Positions 6,599 through 13,117 are shown, counted from the first letter of the stretch. The stretch: 14,871 nt of DNA from Chloroflexota bacterium (GCA_024640485.1 JAHEEY010000054.1:1-14871), one strand, 5' to 3'. Made by a program: numbers and translations. The notes: a model not told the origin generated them from the letters alone.

Positions 6599-8089
6599 TC
6601 ATACGATTCGAAATGAGTCAACCAGGGTGCATCGCCGAATCCGGCTGAAACTGACGGGATTTGTGATCCCTTCACCAGTAGGGCTGGCAATTGTAAAAGA
6701 ACAGAACCCTTCACCACCGTACCCAAGCCCTGCCAAGCAAGGGCCGTTTTTGACGAAAATGCTGCAGTCCATCTCTCGAGCCATACGGCTGAGATTGTCC
6801 AGGCTCTTGGAATGCATCACTGCGGTATGCCGGAAGCCGTGCTCTGCGGCAACTGCCAAATCAATCCCCTGATCGGCATTGGCAACGCGCACCACAGGCA
6901 TGATCGGCATCATCTGCTCCGACCAGACGATAGGATGATCCTCATCTACCTCGACCACGATCTGGCGCACCTCTGGCCCAGCGGAAATGCCGATTTCCGC
7001 CAATAGGATATTGGCATTCTTACCGATGAACGCTTTGTTCATGTCAGCATGTTTACGCGGGCCCCGCTCTTTCACCGTCACCGCTTTCCAGAGCCGGTTA
7101 AACTGCCAGCTGTTGATCTTCACCGCCCCGTTGCGGGTCATCACCTGCATCAGCTCATCGGCGATAGAATCGACCGCGAAGGTCTCTTTTTCGGTGGTGC
7201 AAACGATATTGTTGTCGAACGAGCCGCCAATCACGATATCACGGCCTGCTTGGGCGACATCGGCGGTTTCATCCACCACCACCGGCGGATTTCCCGGTCC
7301 GGCACAAACTGCCCGCTTGCCACTGCGCATCGCCTCACGCACCACCGCAGCGCCGCCGGTCACCGTTAATAAACGGATGTCTTGGTGTTTCAGCAAAGCC
7401 TGGGCCGACTCAAGCGTTGGATCTGCGACACAAGTCAACAGATCGGGAGGCCCGCCAGCCCTCAGGATAGCTTGATTCAATATCTGAACTGTGTGGTTGG
7501 AAGCCCCTTTGCTGCCGGGATGGGCGTTAAAGACAACCGCATTTCCAGCCGCAATCATGTTGATGGAATTGCAGATCACCGTGCTGGTTGGATTGGTGCT
7601 GGGGGTCAAAGAACCGATGAGACCGTAAGGGGCATATTCGGTAATGGTTAATCCACCATCACCGCTCCAGGCGCCGGTTTCCAACGCCTCGGTCCCCAGT
7701 GCTTTGTCCGCGTTTAGGATATTCTTGAGGACCTTGTCCTCGACACGCCCCATACCTGTTTCGCTGCAGGCCATTTCCGCCAGCACATTGGCATGTTCTC
7801 GTCCAGCCTGCCGCATGTGGGAGACCATGCTTTTGCGAATGGCCAGGGGCATCTGGTTCAGCCGGCGAAAGGCGACCTTGGCGGCGGCCACAGCTTCATC
7901 CAGGGTGTTGTATACACCCTGTTTACCAGCGCTGGCAGCGGCAGCCGGCGCCCCATAGCTAGCGCTTCTGGTGGCTGCGGATGAGGAAACTGGCTTCACA
8001 GCTGGTTTTGGCTCAGGGGGACTCCCTGCAGCTGTTCCCACTTCGTTCATCACGCGATCAATAATGGCTTGAATTTTAGCATCATCCAT
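6599..8089 (-). CDS. BMC-type CoA-acylating aldehyde dehydrogenase (EutE/PduP-like)
   Basis: Oxidises an aldehyde to its acyl-CoA with NAD+ and CoA; here most likely acetaldehyde to acetyl-CoA, since an acetaldehyde-releasing aldolase is in the same operon. 496 residues. Residues 1-18 (MDDAKIQAIIDRVMNEVG) form an amphipathic helix, followed by a Pro/Ala/Ser-rich linker to about 55: the usual encapsulation peptide. The catalytic domain shows TPSTNPTST (162-170), GPGNPPVVVDETAD (264-277), the catalytic Cys297 in FDNNIVCTTEKE (291-302) and SEQMMPIMPVV (390-400). The DNN-x-x-C-x-x-EKE context and the extra N-terminal helix separate it from ordinary hydrolytic ALDHs. The ATG opens the targeting helix directly; GAGG about 14 bases upstream overlaps the end of the nucleotidyltransferase gene (12-base gap). 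The Cys-containing tail is normal for this family. Confidence 0.95.
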   Translation of the reverse strand: MDDAKIQAIIDRVMNEVGTAAGSPPEPKPAVKPVSSSAATRSASYGAPAAAASAGKQGVYNTLDEAVAAAKVAFRRLNQMPLAIRKSMVSHMRQAGREHANVLAEMACSETGMGRVEDKVLKNILNADKALGTEALETGAWSGDGGLTITEYAPYGLIGSLTPSTNPTSTVICNSINMIAAGNAVVFNAHPGSKGASNHTVQILNQAILRAGGPPDLLTCVADPTLESAQALLKHQDIRLLTVTGGAAVVREAMRSGKRAVCAGPGNPPVVVDETADVAQAGRDIVIGGSFDNNIVCTTEKETFAVDSIADELMQVMTRNGAVKINSWQFNRLWKAVTVKERGPRKHADMNKAFIGKNANILLAEIGISAGPEVRQIVVEVDEDHPIVWSEQMMPIMPVVRVANADQGIDLAVAAEHGFRHTAVMHSKSLDNLSRMAREMDCSIFVKNGPCLAGLGYGGEGFCSFTIASPTGEGITNPVSFSRIRRCTLVDSFRIV

Positions 8090-8101
8090 TACAGTAAAAC
8101 C

Positions 8102-8989
8102 TCAATTATCACTGCGGGGTAATGAGCGGGCCAGATGGAACTTGTTCCATTCCTCCAAGTTCCAGGGCCGGCCGGGCTCTTCTCTGCTGCGAATAAACGC
8201 CTGATCCACCGGCGCCGCCGAATAGTCACCGCTAGCTGTCATCTGTGCCAGCAGCTCATCAAACAGGGCGGACAACATCTCGGCTCGCTGGTTGAACCCG
8301 GACTGATCCAGTCCCGGCCCGTTGGCTGCCGTCAGCACTCGATCGGAAAAATCCCCGGGAAGCCACGGCAGATTAAGCAGCGCCTGCATTTCACGGCTGC
8401 GCCACACCTGCCAACGCCGGTTATAAGCAAACAACGCCTGGACCAGATAGGTATAAGCCGCATCCAGCCGATCGTGAGCGATCACCGGCCCTTGGCTCTG
8501 CCAAATCATCTGCGGCTTGCCGCCGCCAAGCTGCTGCTCAATCCGGATAATCGCCTCGTCCAGGCGGGCCATGCGCAGCCCCTCCGGATAGGCGGTGCGC
8601 CGGGCAATCAGTTGGGCAGCCCGGCCATCGGGATCATACGCGATCCATCCTGAATGGAGGTCCGCCCGGTCGCCCTCAGGCCATTCAAAAGCGGGATCGG
8701 CCCATTGAGGCCAATACCGACGGGAGAAGTCGAACCGAACCCCTTTGAGATCCCTGGTAAAGACGCTTTGGAAGGTACCTTCGTCTGGCTGCCAGATCGC
8801 TTCTGCTGGCGCGATATAGAGATCCAACGGATCCAGGAATATGACGGCGTCAATATCGGAATCGGGACGCATTTGACCCGTGGCGATACTTCCGATGCCG
8901 ACTACCGCGATGACGGCGGGTTCCGGCGCCAACAGCCGCTCAATAAAAGCGCGCAGCTGCTGCCGCTTCTGCTCTGTTGCTGGTGTCAT
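8102..8989 (-). CDS. Pol-beta-type nucleotidyltransferase domain protein in the BMC operon
   Basis: 295 residues. The N-terminal part (about 25-90) carries the signature of the DNA polymerase beta nucleotidyltransferase superfamily: G33-S34 in VGIGSIATGQ, D45-x-D47 in RPDSDIDAVIF, and a likely third carboxylate Asp87 in GVRFDFSRR. All three metal-binding acids seem present, so it should be catalytically competent. The rest is helical with many Trp and Arg residues (about 190-290), as in small-molecule or protein nucleotidylyltransferases, and is not diagnostic of a substrate. There is no encapsulation helix, so it probably acts outside the shell or on its proteins. It sits between a BMC-P gene (40-base gap) and the aldehyde dehydrogenase (12-base gap), firmly inside the operon. 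Weak GTAGGGT before the ATG. The substrate is unknown; antibiotic adenylylation is possible for the fold but nothing here points to it. Confidence 0.85.
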   Translation of the reverse strand: MTPATEQKRQQLRAFIERLLAPEPAVIAVVGIGSIATGQMRPDSDIDAVIFLDPLDLYIAPAEAIWQPDEGTFQSVFTRDLKGVRFDFSRRYWPQWADPAFEWPEGDRADLHSGWIAYDPDGRAAQLIARRTAYPEGLRMARLDEAIIRIEQQLGGGKPQMIWQSQGPVIAHDRLDAAYTYLVQALFAYNRRWQVWRSREMQALLNLPWLPGDFSDRVLTAANGPGLDQSGFNQRAEMLSALFDELLAQMTASGDYSAAPVDQAFIRSREEPGRPWNLEEWNKFHLARSLPRSDN

Positions 8990-9029
8990 ACCCTACGCCT
9001 ACGCTGTCTGAGGAACCAATGACCAAGCG

Positions 9030-9326
9030 CTACGGCGTGCTCTTCTGGTATTTTTCGACGCCGTCTACTTCCCAGGTGTCCACGATGGCCATAATCACCG
9101 CATCACATGGCCTTTTGTCGGTGTACACCGTTTGACGCGCCGAACTGCCGCTGGCGACCATCACCACTTCACCCACGCCGGCGCCCACAGCGTCAGCGGC
9201 AACTACATAGCCCGCTTCGTCATCATTATCAATGGAGAGCCGGCGCACAACCATAAACCGAAGACCGTCTAGGGTGGCCTCTTTCCTGGTCGCAACCAAG
9301 GTACCAACAATTCTGCCAAGAAACAT
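9030..9326 (-). CDS. BMC-P pentameric shell vertex protein (EutN/CcmL family), copy 3
   Basis: 98 residues. Landmarks of the vertex family: GRIVGTLVATRKEATLDGLR at 4-23, VVAADAVGAGVGEVVMVASG around 41-60, then SSARQTVYTDKRPCDAVIMA and IVDTWEVDG near the end. It is slightly longer at the C-terminus (KYQKSTP) than the two copies at 3419 and 3697 and carries an acidic loop (DNDDEAG) between strands. Three distinct BMC-P paralogues in one locus is a pattern also known from the Haliangium ochraceum shell. No clear Shine-Dalgarno precedes the ATG at 9326; the gene is separated from BMC-H by 74 bases that contain a strong inverted repeat, and ends 40 bases before the nucleotidyltransferase start. 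Confidence 0.95.
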   Translation of the reverse strand: MFLGRIVGTLVATRKEATLDGLRFMVVRRLSIDNDDEAGYVVAADAVGAGVGEVVMVASGSSARQTVYTDKRPCDAVIMAIVDTWEVDGVEKYQKSTP

Positions 9327-9348
9327 GGTGTGTTATTGGATGCCAGGA

Positions 9349-9387
9349 ATTAGCATCCGGTATCCATTAGGACGGCCAGATGCTAAT
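9349..9387 (-). repeat. Intercistronic stem-loop after BMC-H
   Basis: Perfect 9-bp inverted repeat ATTAGCATC (9349-9357) and GATGCTAAT (9379-9387) with a 21-base loop, lying in the 74-base gap right after the BMC-H stop. No U-run follows on the transcribed strand, so it resembles an mRNA-stabilising or processing hairpin more than a terminator. Such an element could keep the BMC-H message more abundant than the downstream genes, matching the excess of hexamers in shells (inference). Confidence 0.5.
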
Positions 9388-9400
9388 CGCCAGCTGAATA

Positions 9401-9694
9401 TCAGGCATCGCCTTGGGAAGCGCGACCCAATGGTAAAGTCGTATCGACATTCGCGTGCGGGCGTGGAATGACATGGACAGAAACAACTTCGCCCACTTTC
9501 TCCGCGCCCCGGGTGCCAGCTTCTACGGCTGCTTTTACGGCGGCAACATCGCCACGAACGATGGCGGTCACAAAACCACCGCCGGTTTTCTCATACCCGA
9601 CCAGTTCGACCCGTGCGGCTTTGACCATGGCATCAGATGCCTCAACCATGGCAGCGAAGCTGCGGCATTCGATCATACCTAATGCTTCTGTCAT
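9401..9694 (-). CDS. BMC-H hexameric shell protein
   Basis: 97 residues from the ATG at 9694, the canonical size of the major hexameric facet protein. One BMC domain: EALGMIECRSFAAMVEASDA at the N-terminus, the pore strand VGYEKTGGGFVTAIVRGDV around 32-50 (pore loop K-T-G-G-G in place of the commoner K-I-G-S-G), then VAAVKAAVEAGTRGAEKVG and the closing VVSVHVIPRPHANVDTTLP. The open frame extends upstream to 9760, but the 9694 start is chosen because it has AGGAG six bases upstream and matches the family N-terminus. This is the only BMC-H in the window, so it must supply most of the shell surface. It is flanked by the two longest gaps of the main unit after its promoter (134 bases before, 74 after), both with hairpins, which suggests its expression is set separately. 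Confidence 0.96.
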   Translation of the reverse strand: MTEALGMIECRSFAAMVEASDAMVKAARVELVGYEKTGGGFVTAIVRGDVAAVKAAVEAGTRGAEKVGEVVSVHVIPRPHANVDTTLPLGRASQGDA

Positions 9695-9749
9695 GTTAGT
9701 CTCCTTACTGAACAATGAAATGTAAAATGCAGATAAGTTCGTGACTGCT

Positions 9750-9798
9750 GGGCTGGCCAACTAGCTGAGCCCGTACAATCCGCGAGCGGTCTGCGGAT
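9750..9798 (-). promoter_or_regulatory. Structured leader upstream of BMC-H
   Basis: The 134-base gap between BMC-T and BMC-H holds two inverted repeats: ATCCGC (9778-9783) with GCGGAT (9793-9798), loop 9; and GGGCT (9750-9754) with AGCCC (9768-9772), loop 13. Neither is followed by a U-run on the minus strand. I see no strong -35/-10 pair; a weak TTATCT lies about 40 bases before the BMC-H start. Role in BMC-H expression is inferred from position only. Confidence 0.3.
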
Positions 9799-9828
9799 CT
9801 TCAACAACAATTATGAGCTGGGACTTCC

Positions 9829-10470
9829 CTACTCTTTCGCTTTAACGACGTCGGGAACCCGGCCGCTGACGCTTTCAATCGCGTCGATCGCTGCCTGGTA
9901 ACCAGCCATAATATCTCTTTCTTCGCCGCCCAGATATACCCGGCCGAAGCTGCCAAAGGCATGCACTTCAAGGATATTGAGGTCGGCCCGCTTCTCGGCT
10001 TCATTAGCCGCTAATGCCGCATAGGCTGCCGGCTGTACTTCCATCACATACATCGTCTGACCAGCCAGAATCATATGTCCATGACGCATCCGGTTGATCA
10101 ACTGTACTTGATGGGGATCGATGTGCCGGATGATCTGGCTTGACACCACCCGCGGCTTCAACCGATCTTCCTCTTTAAGCTCCAGAGCTTCCAGAATGGC
10201 GGCCCCGGCAGCGCGTACATCCGCCTGGCTTGAAGAATGTATTTCCAACAAACCATATAGGCGTTCCACAATCTGCATTCCCGGACGCACCCCCGTCGAT
10301 TTCAGAGCGATATCGGTGATGCGGTTGATCTCGATACCAGGCGAAATTTCGATCCACAATGAAGCATCATCGGGGAGCGGCAGAAAACCTCTGGCGACAG
10401 TACCCAGAAAGGCGGAATGCTGTGGTTGAAGACTATCTAGGAACACATAGCTACGTAATTCAACAGACAA
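9829..10470 (-). CDS. BMC-T trimeric shell protein, second type
   Basis: 213 residues with two BMC-like units. First unit: LRSYVFLDSLQPQ (5-17) plus SLWIEISPGIEINRITDIAL (37-56) and YGLLEIHSSSQADVRAAGAA (71-90). Second unit: VVSSQIIRHIDPHQVQLINR (108-127), then MYVMEVQPAAYAALAANEAE (139-158), LNILEVHAFGSFGRVYLGGE (163-182) and a closing helix. The strand that precedes each canonical beta-alpha-beta core is compatible with a circularly permuted tandem BMC-T, the class able to stack in two layers and gate a large pore; the class is inference, the BMC-T identity is well supported. It shares little sequence with the BMC-T at 4035. The start is a TTG with AAGGAG nine bases upstream; it follows the zinc-finger gene by 2 bases. 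It contains no cysteine. Confidence 0.88.
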   Translation of the reverse strand: MSVELRSYVFLDSLQPQHSAFLGTVARGFLPLPDDASLWIEISPGIEINRITDIALKSTGVRPGMQIVERLYGLLEIHSSSQADVRAAGAAILEALELKEEDRLKPRVVSSQIIRHIDPHQVQLINRMRHGHMILAGQTMYVMEVQPAAYAALAANEAEKRADLNILEVHAFGSFGRVYLGGEERDIMAGYQAAIDAIESVSGRVPDVVKAKE

Positions 10471-10472
10471 AG

Positions 10473-10742
10473 TTATCTACTCCTTCTAGATGATTGCCAG
10501 TCAACCCACTCTTCCGACAACATCTGCTGTCGAGCTATCTTACCGTCCCGCACCTCGCCGGAACGATGCTCAAGCAGAAAATCGAGCTGGCTCATAAATT
10601 CGGCATCGTAAACTAACTTGCCGCAAATATCACAGGTGTAGGCGGGGGCATCGGAGATCACCAACATCTCGCCGCCGATTCTTTGAAGATAAGGCGCATG
10701 TATCGGTTGATAATGGCCGATTCGACAGCTCTCGCAGTTCAT
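10473..10742 (-). CDS. Small YgiT/MqsA-N-like zinc-finger protein
   Basis: 89 residues. Two CxxC pairs (Cys3, Cys6 and Cys37, Cys40) about 30 residues apart form a zinc ribbon of the YgiT type (N-terminal domain of MqsA-like proteins). The intervening GGEMLVISDAPAYTCDICGK is characteristic: a strand, then APAYxCxxCG. The remaining ~45 residues are charged and helical, too short for the helix-turn-helix of full MqsA antitoxins, and no toxin gene lies next to it. It sits tightly between the aldolase (9-base gap) and BMC-T (2-base gap), with AAGGTG five bases before its ATG, so it belongs to the operon. It could be a transcription or assembly factor; the function is not known. Confidence 0.85.
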   Translation of the reverse strand: MNCESCRIGHYQPIHAPYLQRIGGEMLVISDAPAYTCDICGKLVYDAEFMSQLDFLLEHRSGEVRDGKIARQQMLSEEWVDWQSSRRSR

Positions 10743-10751
10743 AGCCGCACC

Positions 10752-11621
10752 TTACTGCCCTGACTCACTAACGATTCGAATGCCCGCGCTGGCCCCAATT
10801 CGGGTGGCGCCGGCTGCGATCATCGCCTGGGCATCGGTAAAACTGCCAACACCACCAGCTGCCTTAATCCCGATATCTGGCCCAACGACACGGCGCATCA
10901 AGGCCACATCTTCAACCGTAGCCCCGCCAGGGCCAAAGCCGGTCGATGTCTTTACATAATCAGCACCCGCCGCCCGAGACAATTGGCAGGCGATCACCTT
11001 TTCCTCATCGGTTAACAAGGCAGCTTCGATAATCACCTTCAGCAAGGCGTTGCCAGCATGGGCAGCGCGGGCCACCGTGCCCACATCTTCATGCACCATT
11101 TTGTAATCTTTGGATTTTAAGGCACCGATATTGATCACCATATCGATCTCGGTCGCCCCGTCCCGAATCGCTTGCTGCGTTTCGAACGCCTTCACTGTTG
11201 GCGGCGTGGCTCCCAGGGGGAAACCAACAACTGTGCAGACATCTACGGACGAACCCTTCAGCAGCTGCGCCGCCAGCTTGACATGGGTGGGGTTGACACA
11301 AACTGAGGCAAACTCATAGGTGCGCGCTTCATAACACAGCTGAGCGATTTGGTCTTGGGACGCATCCGGTTTCAGCAGCGTATGATCGATCTTGCGGGCA
11401 ATACGGCCGTTTACGGGGTGAGAACCGAGGACAGAGGTGACCCGTGACGCCCCGGCCTCTACGACTTTGTCGACATGAGTGGGGCAGTTAGCCACGCAAG
11501 AGCCGTCAGTACAGTTGCAGGTCGAGGATCCACTGGTTTTTCCGGCAGCCTGATCGAGCCGCAAAATCACTTCACGGGTTACTTCCTCAATGATTCTTTC
11601 GATAGTCGGCTGATCGTACAT
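10752..11621 (-). CDS. deoC: Deoxyribose-phosphate aldolase with encapsulation helix and Cys cluster
   Basis: Cleaves 2-deoxyribose 5-phosphate to glyceraldehyde 3-phosphate and acetaldehyde by a Schiff-base mechanism. 289 residues; ordinary bacterial DeoC is about 220-260. The barrel (about 73-285) carries Asp160 in TEIDMVINIGAL, the Schiff-base Lys195 in LLKVIIEAALL, and Lys224 in DYVKTSTGFGPGG, matching E. coli Asp102, Lys167 and Lys201. The phosphate-binding loops IKAAGGVG (252-259) and RIGASAG (274-280) are present. The extra N-terminus has two parts: an amphipathic helix (1-23, with IERIIEEVTREVILRL) like those of the other two enzymes, and a cluster Cys35-x-Cys37-x4-Cys42-x3-Cys46 that is not part of any DeoC fold and may bind zinc or an Fe-S cluster. 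Presence in a BMC operon is the hallmark of the sugar-phosphate-utilising type. Weak ribosome binding site; 74 bases after rpiB. Confidence 0.96.
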   Translation of the reverse strand: MYDQPTIERIIEEVTREVILRLDQAAGKTSGSSTCNCTDGSCVANCPTHVDKVVEAGASRVTSVLGSHPVNGRIARKIDHTLLKPDASQDQIAQLCYEARTYEFASVCVNPTHVKLAAQLLKGSSVDVCTVVGFPLGATPPTVKAFETQQAIRDGATEIDMVINIGALKSKDYKMVHEDVGTVARAAHAGNALLKVIIEAALLTDEEKVIACQLSRAAGADYVKTSTGFGPGGATVEDVALMRRVVGPDIGIKAAGGVGSFTDAQAMIAAGATRIGASAGIRIVSESGQ

Positions 11622-11695
11622 AAACTACTACCAGATTCTAGATTGTATTTACTTTTGTGAAATAGTTGGCGCAGTCGGTTGGCCCTTACTTGGCC

Positions 11696-12451
11696 TCATC
11701 TTTTCGAAAACCGTTCGCCTATCTGATCGATTTTGTCGACCCGGCGAGCGTGACGACCGCCGCCGAATTCGGTAGCCAACCAGCTGGTCACGATCTGCTT
11801 GGCCAAATTGGGGCCGATGAGGCCAGCACCCAACGTCAACACGTTGGCATTGTTGTGCTCACGGCTGTTAACCGCAGTCGCTTGATCATAACACATTGCC
11901 GCTCGAACACCAGGGACCTTGTTCGCGGCCATGCAGCTGCCAATGCCGGCGCCATCAATAATGATGCCTCGACACGCCTCTCCGCTAGCCACTAATCGAG
12001 CAACCGCATAGGCAAGATCGGGGTAGTCAACGGCTTCAGTACTGTAAGTTCCGCAGTCGATCAGCTGGTAGCCAGGCTCGCTAGCGCCCAAGAACTCCTT
12101 GAGCTGCTCTTTCAACTGGAAGCCGCCGTGGTCTGCACCCAAAGCGATCTTGTGTTTCTGGCCTCCCGCCCGCAGTGGGGCAGCAGCATGGGTTGAAAGG
12201 TTGCGGGACTCATCCGCCTCAGCGCCGCTGACACTCAAATTGATTTTCCGCTCCATCGCCACCTGACGTGCCAGCGGGGTCACCAACACGTTGGGCGAAA
12301 TATGATGGACCGAATTAAATGGCAACTGCCGCACCGTTTCAGCGTCCAAAATCTCCCGCTTTGAAGCTGAAGATGCGCCTTGGCTATCCCCTAATGTTCT
12401 TGCCACCACTTGTCGGACCAATGCTTTGATATCATCGTGCTGGTAGCTCAT
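11696..12451 (-). CDS. rpiB: RpiB/LacAB-type sugar-phosphate isomerase with encapsulation helix
   Basis: 251 residues; RpiB itself is about 150. The isomerase fold is residues 100-251: IALGADHGGFQLKEQL (102-117), DCGTYSTEAVDYPDLA, DGAGIGSCMAANKVPGVRAA (166-185), SREHNNANVL (196-205) and GGRHARRV. Residues 1-21 (with IKALVRQVVARTLGD) form an amphipathic helix of the encapsulation type. Residues 34-72 contain VLVTPLARQVAMERKINL, a segment that resembles linkers of other BMC enzymes (from memory, not checked). The E. coli RpiB catalytic pair Cys66-Thr67 is replaced by Asp166-Ala168 context (D-G-A-G for C-G-T-G), and a Cys appears seven residues later (Cys173). So either another residue acts as base, as Glu75 does in Mycobacterium RpiB, or the substrate differs. 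ATG overlaps the lepB stop as ATGA; GGAG lies just upstream. Heads the enzyme block. Confidence 0.93.
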   Translation of the reverse strand: MSYQHDDIKALVRQVVARTLGDSQGASSASKREILDAETVRQLPFNSVHHISPNVLVTPLARQVAMERKINLSVSGAEADESRNLSTHAAAPLRAGGQKHKIALGADHGGFQLKEQLKEFLGASEPGYQLIDCGTYSTEAVDYPDLAYAVARLVASGEACRGIIIDGAGIGSCMAANKVPGVRAAMCYDQATAVNSREHNNANVLTLGAGLIGPNLAKQIVTSWLATEFGGGRHARRVDKIDQIGERFSKR

Positions 12452-13110
12452 GGTGCTCCATTCTGCTCTGCATTCGCAGTGAAGTGATCAATAGGTGACC
12501 AATTGTCCGGCGGCCAATAGATGAACATGGCTCTACCGATGATGTTTTCCTCCGGCAGAAACGACCATGAGTGAGAATCACTGGAGTTATTGCGATTGTC
12601 TCCCAGGACGAAATATTGGCCTTCCGGTACATCCCAGCTGCCGCTGTAGTTAGGCTCCGCGCTGATATAAGGCTCATCTAGGGTAACGCCGTTCACCTTC
12701 ACCTTGCGATCAGCAATATCGACATGATCACCGGAGACACCAATGACACGTTTGATCAAATTCAGTTCGTTGCGGGGGTGGTGAAAGACGATGATATCGC
12801 CAAATTCCGGCTTATCCAGATAATAGCTAACGTTATTGATAAGCAGATACTGACCGTCAGACAACGTAGGGTTCATACTGCTGCCGTCTATGCGATATCG
12901 GCCGACGAGGCTGTTGACCAGCCAGAAAATGAAGAAGGTCAGCAGCAGGGTCTCAATGATCTCACGGGCTACAGATTCAGCTGACTGGCGTGAGTCTACA
13001 ACTCCCGGCGCGCTGGAAAGGCCGGCAGCGATATTTGAACTGGGTTCAGCTAATAACATTTCGTCCCACTCTTCAGGAGTGTCGTTGAGCACGTTTTTAC
13101 CCTGCATCAT
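12448..13110 (-). CDS. lepB: Signal peptidase I, translationally coupled to rpiB
   Basis: Removes signal peptides from exported proteins at the outer face of the cytoplasmic membrane. From the ATG at 13110 it has 220 residues (an in-frame TTG at 13116 adds two). A ~45-residue acidic cytoplasmic N-terminus precedes one membrane span (LLLTFFIFWLVNSLV, about 55-69). Then come the Ser box IDGSSMNPTLSDG (catalytic Ser78), the Lys box NLIKRVIGVSGD (catalytic Lys120) and the C-terminal GDNRNNSSDSHSWSFL with IIGRAMFIYWPP, the standard SPase I boxes; DSH replaces the usual DSR. The stop overlaps the rpiB start by four bases (ATGA), so both are on one message and coupled. A good promoter lies just upstream, making lepB the first gene of the BMC unit. 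Its product has no obvious BMC role, and may simply share the transcript. Confidence 0.95.
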   Translation of the reverse strand: MMQGKNVLNDTPEEWDEMLLAEPSSNIAAGLSSAPGVVDSRQSAESVAREIIETLLLTFFIFWLVNSLVGRYRIDGSSMNPTLSDGQYLLINNVSYYLDKPEFGDIIVFHHPRNELNLIKRVIGVSGDHVDIADRKVKVNGVTLDEPYISAEPNYSGSWDVPEGQYFVLGDNRNNSSDSHSWSFLPEENIIGRAMFIYWPPDNWSPIDHFTANAEQNGAP

Positions 13111-13117
13111 AGGCAAC

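Noticed and set aside
9695..9760. Longer start for BMC-H at 9760
   Set aside because: The AGGAG six bases before 9694 and the family N-terminus support the shorter form; the extra residues match nothing.
10473..10742. Toxin-antitoxin pair based on the YgiT-type finger
   Set aside because: No adjacent toxin gene and no helix-turn-helix in the protein.
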